Positions 6,213 to 10,851 of a stretch of 10,851 bases of DNA are shown here, piece after piece. Source of the DNA: JAYZDB01 sp036338025 (GTDB taxonomy: Bacteria > Planctomycetota > UBA1135 > UBA2386). Both the position numbers and the translations under genes were made by a program. Location: assembly GCA_036338025.1 (NCBI GenBank), contig JAYZDB010000194.1, forward strand, positions 1 through 10,851, given 5' to 3'. Every line of letters begins with the position of its first letter. The first letter of the stretch is position 1. A model generated the notes under the pieces. That model saw nothing but the letters and a program-made list of their open reading frames with translations, was not told where the DNA came from and did not search any database.

Positions 6213-7913
6213 TTGGGTATGCGATCCTCGATGATGTTCGGACTGGTCCTGATCTTCGGCTGGGTTCTCCCCGCCCAGGAATCAGCCGTCGTCGACGGAC
6301 TCGCCCAGGACGCGGCAACGCTGCGCAAGTGGTTGGGAGATTACAAGACCGGTGCCATCCGGCTCGCGAGCAAGGGCCAGGTCATGGAAGCCGCGCTGAA
6401 TCGAGCCCGCAAGGTCATGTTCGATGTAGTCCGCCACGAAAAACTGACCGCTGCCCAGTTGCTGTTCAAAGTCGCGACCGTCAAGCCGACACTGCCGGGC
6501 GGGTCCGCGACGTCTTCCGACCAGGTGGCTTTCTTCGGCGAGCTACGGGTCTTCCAGATCCGGACCATGGCGCGGAAGTTCATCGCGGGGATGGAGAACA
6601 CCGCAGTCGAAGACTGGTTGCTGGGCTTGGCCCAGAAGAAACAGGGCAGCGCCAACTACAAGGATGTCGCGAGCCAGGCCGGCGCCGCGCTGCGGATCCT
6701 CGCCGCCCGCGCCAGCCCGAGGGCCAAGGAAGCGCTGCTCCGCGGCTGTCGCAGCTTCAAGCCCGAGGTACGCGTGCAGGCTATCAACGCGATCAGCTCG
6801 GCAGCATCACTGCCCTTGGTTCCGCACTTCATGGAACTCATCAGGGACAAGGAACCCTACGTGCGAATCGCCTGTGTCAATGGTCTCGGCCGGGGGCTTC
6901 GTGAACACACCGACGAAACCATTCACGACACCATCGAACCCGATGTCGCGAAGCTGCGCGATCAGGCGATCAAGGTCCTCGGCGGCATCTTGATCCGCGA
7001 CAAGATCTGGCAGGTACGCGCCGCGGCCCGTGAGAACCTCGCCGTCATGAAGACCAAACATGCAATCCCGGCACTCATCGACGGTCTCAAGGCTGAGCTC
7101 GGCCGCACAAAGGACCCATGGTCCCTCGACATCCGGCTACACAAAGCCCTGGAGGGGCTGACCGGGATCAAGATGCCACTCGGGCAGGTCCGGACCTGGC
7201 AGACCTTTTGGAAGCGGGAAGCCGCGACCTTCAAGTTTGCACCAAAAGGCGCCAAGGCGGGGGACGAGGGTGCAAAGGACAGCAAGTACGACAAGTTCTT
7301 CAACCTCGAACTCGACTCCAACCGCGTCCTGTTCATCGTCGACTTCTCCGGTTCGATGGTCGAGACCATCACGCTCAAGACCAAAGGGGTTGGCACCGGT
7401 GCGGTTGGCAATAGCCGGACCACCACCAAGTCCAGGTTGGTCGTCGAGGAACTGAAGAAGATCGTGATGACGCTGAAGGACGGCGACCTGTTCAACATCA
7501 TCGTGTTCGGCGATGACGTGCGCCCGTGGCGGGCCGGCAAGAACGGTCGACCGGCCTTGGTGAAGATGAACGACGGCCACCGGGATGACCTGCTTGGCGG
7601 CTATCTCGACAACCTGCAGCCCTCGGGCCTCACCAATCTGTACGGCGCCCTCGAGGCAGCTCTCAGCATTGGCGGACGAGGCTTGCACGACAAGTATTAC
7701 GGGCTGGGTTACGACACCCTCTACGTCTTGAGTGACGGCGCCCCCACCACCGGCAAGATCACGGATACCGAGGAGATCCTCCGCGTCGTCCAAGAGACCA
7801 ACAGTCTCAAGCGGCTCTCCATCAACACGATTACCTTCGGCGATCTCAACCAGTTGATCTTCCTGAAGAAGCTCGCGGCGCAAAACAACGGTCGACACAT
7901 CCACATCGACTAG
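6213..7913 (+). CDS. Secreted HEAT-repeat/von Willebrand A-domain protein
   Basis: This 566-residue protein is likely exported. A hydrophobic signal peptide (about 7-20) ends in LPAQE, with probable cleavage near A21. Residues about 150-320 form repeated helix pairs of HEAT type, for example the helices containing PEVRVQAINAIS and WQVRAAARENL. After a Lys/Gly-rich linker, a VWA domain spans about 370-566. It has a full metal-ion site: DFSGS (377-381), T474 in SGLTN, and D508 in LSDG. Such domains bind a protein partner through a divalent cation. The start is unusual: GAGGA at 6201-6205 lies seven bases before a TTG at 6213, but 13 bases before the first ATG (6219). I therefore list the TTG; the ATG would give 564 residues. 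The arrangement is common in exported planctomycete proteins; the partner is unknown. Confidence 0.9.
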   Translation: MGMRSSMMFGLVLIFGWVLPAQESAVVDGLAQDAATLRKWLGDYKTGAIRLASKGQVMEAALNRARKVMFDVVRHEKLTAAQLLFKVATVKPTLPGGSATSSDQVAFFGELRVFQIRTMARKFIAGMENTAVEDWLLGLAQKKQGSANYKDVASQAGAALRILAARASPRAKEALLRGCRSFKPEVRVQAINAISSAASLPLVPHFMELIRDKEPYVRIACVNGLGRGLREHTDETIHDTIEPDVAKLRDQAIKVLGGILIRDKIWQVRAAARENLAVMKTKHAIPALIDGLKAELGRTKDPWSLDIRLHKALEGLTGIKMPLGQVRTWQTFWKREAATFKFAPKGAKAGDEGAKDSKYDKFFNLELDSNRVLFIVDFSGSMVETITLKTKGVGTGAVGNSRTTTKSRLVVEELKKIVMTLKDGDLFNIIVFGDDVRPWRAGKNGRPALVKMNDGHRDDLLGGYLDNLQPSGLTNLYGALEAALSIGGRGLHDKYYGLGYDTLYVLSDGAPTTGKITDTEEILRVVQETNSLKRLSINTITFGDLNQLIFLKKLAAQNNGRHIHID

Positions 7914-7936
7914 CCTCAAACCCTCCTGAGGTTTTT
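7914..7936 (+). terminator. Rho-independent terminator after the HEAT/VWA gene
   Basis: CCTCA (7914-7918) pairs with TGAGG (7927-7931) across an 8-base loop and is followed directly by TTTTT. It starts immediately after the TAG stop. It should separate the HEAT/VWA transcript from the SSB-like/ligA cluster. The stem is short (five pairs plus a possible G-T pair), hence moderate confidence. Confidence 0.6.
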
Positions 7937-8009
7937 CTCCGCAGAGCGCCGTTACCATTCGGTGCATCCTCGCACTGGTTCCGCAAACCACGCTTGAGGA
8001 TGAACTAGA

Positions 8010-8465
8010 ATGAAACTGGACTTTGAGAACAGCGATCAGATCACCGACTTCACGACGGTCCCGGCCGGCGCATACCTCTGCAGGATCGCCGAGGTACGTG
8101 ATCGCCAGAGCCGCGCGGGCGACACGATGTGGAGCATCCGCCTGGTCGTGACCGAGGGAGAATTCACCGGGCGGATGGCGGCCTGGGACAACCTGGTGTT
8201 CTCCAACCGCGGCCTGAATCGGGTCAAGTCGATCCTGGTGGCCCTGGGCCTGCCATCGGACGGGACGGTCGACCTCAACCCGGAGGACCTCATGGAGAAG
8301 GAGGTCTTCGTAGAGGTACGTCCGGCAGATTATCACTCCCCGGAAGGGGTCATGACCCGTCGCAACGAGATCCCCTACGATGGCTATAGGGCATTGGTGC
8401 GCGAGCAGGATCCCGAGACCAAAAGCGGCAGTCGCGGGCGGGTCGACGAGGACATGCCCTTCTAA
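8010..8465 (+). CDS. DUF669-like putative single-strand DNA-binding protein with SSB-type acidic tip
   Basis: This is a 151-residue protein. Residues about 16-110 look like an OB-fold-type strand pattern of the kind found in phage DUF669 proteins, which are often encoded beside recombination genes: PAGAYLCRIAEV, then a stretch with SRAGDTMWSIRLVVTEGEFTGR, then a strand with EVFVEVRPADY and the sequence TRRNEIPYDGYRAL. The C-terminal 20 residues are polar and end in DEDMPF. This closely resembles the acidic tip of bacterial SSB (E. coli ends DDDIPF), which recruits repair enzymes. The ATG has GAGGA nine bases upstream. It lies 83 bases before the chosen ligA start on the same strand, so both may be transcribed together. 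I infer a role in binding single-stranded DNA during replication or repair. It is not a canonical SSB by sequence. Confidence 0.75.
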   Translation: MKLDFENSDQITDFTTVPAGAYLCRIAEVRDRQSRAGDTMWSIRLVVTEGEFTGRMAAWDNLVFSNRGLNRVKSILVALGLPSDGTVDLNPEDLMEKEVFVEVRPADYHSPEGVMTRRNEIPYDGYRALVREQDPETKSGSRGRVDEDMPF

Positions 8466-8548
8466 CCCGCACCTTGAACATCAGCGGGAGCAGACTTGGC
8501 ACCAACCCACTGTTCCCCGTGAGCCACGCTGGGATTACAAACCACGTT

Positions 8549-10393
8549 GTGGACATCCAATCCCGTATCGACGAACTCCGGCGACAGCTCCGCGAAGCCG
8601 ACCACGAGTACTACAACCTCGGGTCGCCAGCGCTCACGGACTCCGAATACGACGAACTGTTCCGCCAACTACAAGCTCTCGAAGAGGCACACCCGGATCT
8701 GGTCACCGATGACTCGCCGACAGCCCGCGTCGGCGCCCCACTACCGGGCGGCGACGCCGTTGAAAAGGCCAGCCACCTCGCTCCCATGCTGTCGATCGAG
8801 TCCCTTACGTCGGCCGAAGAGGTACGCGAATTCGATGCACGCGCACGCAAGCTTCTCGGAGCCGAAGATGGCGATGAGCTCGAATTAACCTACGCGACGG
8901 AACCCAAGTTCGACGGAGTCAGCGCCAATCTATTGTACGAGGATGGGCTGCTCGTCCGTGCACTGTCGCGCGGAGATGGCACCCAGGGCGAGGACATCAC
9001 CAACAACATCCGCACGATCCGCAACGTGCCTCTCAGATTGCGCGGGAGCGGACCGTTCCCAGCTCGAATCGAAATCCGTGGCGAGGTCATCCTGAGTCGC
9101 AAGGGATTCGAAGAACTGCAGAGCCAGGGCGAAACCACAACCGACACGGCGTTTCGCAACCCTCGAAACGCCGTCGCCGGCAGCCTGAAGCTCCTCGATC
9201 CCGAGATCGTTCGCAGACGCAAACTCGACTTCATCTGCTGGGGTGTTGGCCACATCGAGGGCCTGGAGGTCGAAACCTACGAACAACTCCAGACCAGGCT
9301 GGCGGAATTCGGATTGAAGACCGCAGAACAATTTCGAGTCGTGTCTTCCGTAGATGAAATCCTGGCATTCCATGACGACCTGGAAGTTCGCCGCGACGAA
9401 CTCGAATACGAAATGGATGGCATCGTCGCCAAGATCAACAAGCTCGAACTCCAGCGTCGGCTCGGTCGACGCGCACGCGCACCTCGTTGGATCCTCGCCT
9501 ACAAGTTCGCTCCTCGACGCGCCCTGACCCGCGTGCTAGACATCAGTGCCCAGGTCGGTCGGACCGGAGCGATCACGCCCGTTGCAGAACTCGATCCTGT
9601 TGAGTTGGCAGGAGTCACCGTCAAGCGCGCGACGCTGCACAATTGGGACCTCATGCAAGAGCGGGATGTCCGCAAATTCGACGCTGTGGAGATCGAACGC
9701 GCAGGGGATGTGATCCCAGCCGTCATCAAGGTGTTCGAAGACCAACGCGATACCAAATCAAAGCAACACCCCACCCCCACGGAGTGCCCGGTCTGTGCCT
9801 CTGAAGTCGAGAAAGACGGCGCGTTTCTCTACTGCATGAACCTGGAATGCGCCGCGCAAATCCAAGGCCGGATCGTACACATGGCCTCGCGGCGAGCTCT
9901 GGACATCGACCGGCTAGGCCCAAAGTACGTCGATCAACTCTTGGAAGTCGGATTGATCAAGAGCCCCGAGGACATCTTCACGCTGGCCGAGCACCGCGAG
10001 GAGATTCTCGAACTCGAGCGCTGGGGCGAACGCAGCTACGACAAGATGGTCGAGGAAATCGAGAAGGCCAAGACCCCCGAGCTTGCGCGCTTCTTGTACT
10101 CGCTCGGTATCCGTCACGTAGGAGAGACCACAGCCAAGGACCTGGCCAGCGTGTTCGAGACGCTGGAAGATCTCGAGTCCGCTGACGAAGAACAGCTCCA
10201 GCAAGTCGATGGAGTCGGTGAGGAGGTCGCCAGGTCCATCACCAAGTTCTTCGCGCTGGAAGGCAATCGCCAGTTCTTCAAAGCGTCGCGCGCCGCAGGC
10301 CTGAAGATCCGGCGCAGCGAGCAAACGGAGGGACCTCTCGCCGGGCGGGTGTTCTGCTTCACTGGCGGACTCAACGCGATCAGCCGCGATTAG
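8549..10393 (+). CDS. ligA: NAD+-dependent DNA ligase, ended early by an amber codon in the BRCT domain
   Basis: LigA seals nicks in duplex DNA using NAD+. The 614 residues before the TAG carry the Ia domain (1-65), the adenylation domain with K120 in EPKFDG, then RGDGTQGEDIT (141-151), EIRGEV (175-180), FRNPRN (202-207), EYEMDGIVAK (286-295) and RAPRWILAYKF (310-320). These are followed by the OB fold with QVGRTGAITPVAEL (335-348), a four-Cys zinc finger (C413, C416, C429, C434) and helix-hairpin-helix repeats (about 515-585). Only the first 20 or so BRCT residues remain, ending ISRD at the TAG (10391-10393). I place the start at the GTG giving MDIQSRIDEL, which matches the family N-terminus; no strong ribosome site is seen. 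Read through, the protein would be 671 residues, the length of E. coli LigA. Truncated LigA often keeps some activity, so it may still function. Confidence 0.92.
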   Translation: MDIQSRIDELRRQLREADHEYYNLGSPALTDSEYDELFRQLQALEEAHPDLVTDDSPTARVGAPLPGGDAVEKASHLAPMLSIESLTSAEEVREFDARARKLLGAEDGDELELTYATEPKFDGVSANLLYEDGLLVRALSRGDGTQGEDITNNIRTIRNVPLRLRGSGPFPARIEIRGEVILSRKGFEELQSQGETTTDTAFRNPRNAVAGSLKLLDPEIVRRRKLDFICWGVGHIEGLEVETYEQLQTRLAEFGLKTAEQFRVVSSVDEILAFHDDLEVRRDELEYEMDGIVAKINKLELQRRLGRRARAPRWILAYKFAPRRALTRVLDISAQVGRTGAITPVAELDPVELAGVTVKRATLHNWDLMQERDVRKFDAVEIERAGDVIPAVIKVFEDQRDTKSKQHPTPTECPVCASEVEKDGAFLYCMNLECAAQIQGRIVHMASRRALDIDRLGPKYVDQLLEVGLIKSPEDIFTLAEHREEILELERWGERSYDKMVEEIEKAKTPELARFLYSLGIRHVGETTAKDLASVFETLEDLESADEEQLQQVDGVGEEVARSITKFFALEGNRQFFKASRAAGLKIRRSEQTEGPLAGRVFCFTGGLNAISRD

Positions 10394-10564
10394 GCGCAGT
10401 CCATCGTGGAGTCCCTCGGCGCCAAGAGCAGCAAGTCCGTGACCAAGAAGGTCTCGGATGTCGTGATCGGGGAGAAGGCCGGCTCCAAAGCTGAAAAAGC
10501 CAAGAAGCTCGAGCTGCACACGATGTCCGAAGATGAGTTCCTGAACCTGATCGGCCGCACGTGA
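10394..10564 (+). pseudogene. ligA: Remainder of the ligA BRCT domain after the in-frame amber codon
   Basis: The frame continues without further stops or shifts for 56 codons, from the GCG after the TAG to TGA at 10562-10564. It encodes the expected rest of a LigA BRCT domain: SIVESLGAKSSKSVTKKVSD, then VVIGEKAGSKAEKAKKLEL, and the closing SEDEFLNLIG helix. The residue replaced by TAG sits where relatives commonly have Glu, which is one base away (GAG to TAG). The lack of any other damage means either a very recent mutation, a sequence error, or read-through. At least five other genes here end in TAG, which argues against general recoding of the codon. Confidence 0.85.
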
Positions 10565-10674
10565 AACACCCAAGACCTGAGTCCACACCGATCCACGTCC
10601 TGAAGACCTTGCTCGTTGGCGTAGTCGTCGGGATCTTGATGTTCCTGGCCCACGTGCTCATCGAGGTGTTCTGA
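10561..10674 (+). CDS. 37-residue single-pass membrane microprotein coupled to ligA
   Basis: The GTG at 10561 overlaps the full-length ligA TGA as GTGA, the same coupling as in the kinase operon. The product starts MKHPRPESTPIHVLKT and has one hydrophobic helix (about residues 13-35), rich in Val, Leu, Ile and Gly, ending in ..LIEVF. The N-terminus is positively charged, which favours an in-facing start. There is no Shine-Dalgarno sequence, so it would depend on ribosomes finishing full-length ligA, which the amber would block. The function is unknown. It may be a spurious frame, but the overlap, codon use and clean membrane helix support it moderately. Confidence 0.5.
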   Translation: MKHPRPESTPIHVLKTLLVGVVVGILMFLAHVLIEVF

Positions 10675-10688
10675 CCCGGGGGTAGCCC

Positions 10689-10726
10689 CGACCCAGCAAA
10701 GGCGACCCAGCAAAGGCGGCCCAGCG
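10689..10726. repeat. 14-base tandem repeat, two and a half copies
   Basis: CGACCCAGCAAAGG occurs at 10689-10702 and again, perfectly, at 10703-10716. A partial third copy, CGGCCCAGCG, lies at 10717-10726. It sits in the 55-base gap between the convergent microprotein gene and the minus-strand gene. It probably arose by slippage; no function is evident. Confidence 0.85.
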
Positions 10727-10729
10727 CGA

Positions 10730-10851
10730 CTAGGCGACGCCGTGCGGCAAGCTCCGGAACATGGACTTGAACAAGGACGCCGCCCGCAGGCTCTCCGGGT
10801 CCATCGGCAGGCCGCGGAACGCGCCTTCGGACGCGACGAGGACGACCTTGG
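10730..10851 (-). CDS. 3' end of an unrecognised gene, cut by the window edge
   Basis: Only the last 39 codons before a TAG (10730-10732) are present; the rest lies beyond the window. The product ends KVVLVASEGAFRGLPMDPES, then LRAASLFKSMFRSLPHGVA. Almost every third codon base is G or C, as in the genuine genes here, so I take the frame to be coding. It converges on the ligA/microprotein genes. I do not recognise the family from this fragment. Confidence 0.6.
   Translation of the reverse strand, partial: KVVLVASEGAFRGLPMDPESLRAASLFKSMFRSLPHGVA

Noticed and set aside
7137..8336. 399-codon open frame on the minus strand
   Set aside because: It runs antisense across the HEAT/VWA gene, its terminator and the SSB-like gene, all of which have clear domains or signals on the plus strand.
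8474..8548. Upstream TTG start for ligA adding 25 residues
   Set aside because: There is no ribosome site, the extra residues do not resemble LigA, and the GTG at 8549 gives the expected family N-terminus. The true start is still not certain.
10391..10393. General recoding of TAG as a sense codon
   Set aside because: The receiver/STAS, birA, Fic-like, HEAT/VWA and window-edge genes all end in TAG at sensible positions, so TAG is a normal stop here.
10677..10690. CGGGG-GTAG-CCCCG hairpin after the microprotein gene
   Set aside because: A terminator would fit this place, but no T-run follows, so I do not call it.

Overview
The window is GC-rich bacterial chromosomal DNA with tightly packed genes. 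Several features suggest a Planctomycetota-like bacterium: a secreted protein joining HEAT-like repeats to a von Willebrand A domain, a GC-rich third codon position, and many standalone proteins of odd architecture. This is an inference from style. There is no rRNA, tRNA, CRISPR array or insertion sequence that would fix the taxonomy.

Region 1 (44-3023, minus strand) is a three-gene phosphorelay operon. The gene order is an NtrC-family sigma-54 activator, a very short soluble histidine kinase, and a response regulator with a STAS-like C-terminal part. The genes are joined by 4-base stop/start overlaps (GTGA, then ATGA). A very good -24/-12 sigma-54 promoter (3162-3176, minus strand) lies upstream, so the activator probably controls its own operon or is controlled by a sibling activator. 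The activator has two odd residues: Gln for the Walker B Glu, and Ala for the conserved Thr/Ser of the receiver domain.

Region 2 (3024-3444) is a 421-base intergenic control region with inverted repeats around that promoter. Region 3 (3445-5260, plus strand) holds a membrane protein with a long helical segment and C-terminal double zinc ribbon, then a biotin-protein ligase lacking the DNA-binding domain. Region 4 (5277-6068, minus strand) is a Fic-fold protein whose catalytic motif has decayed. Region 5 (6213-7913, plus strand) is the exported HEAT/VWA protein, followed by a rho-independent terminator.

Region 6 (8010-10674, plus strand) looks like a DNA-replication/repair cluster. It contains a DUF669-like single-strand-binding candidate ending in an SSB-type acidic tip, and the NAD+-dependent DNA ligase LigA. 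The ligA frame is broken by one in-frame amber codon inside the BRCT domain, yet stays perfectly conserved for another 56 codons to a TGA. A 37-residue single-pass membrane microprotein overlaps that TGA by GTGA. The window ends with two and a half copies of a 14-base tandem repeat and the 3' end of a convergent gene.

The most interesting points are the amber-interrupted ligA with its coupled microprotein, the SSB-like protein beside it, the self-controlled sigma-54 operon with a possibly ATPase-impaired activator, and the degenerate Fic protein.
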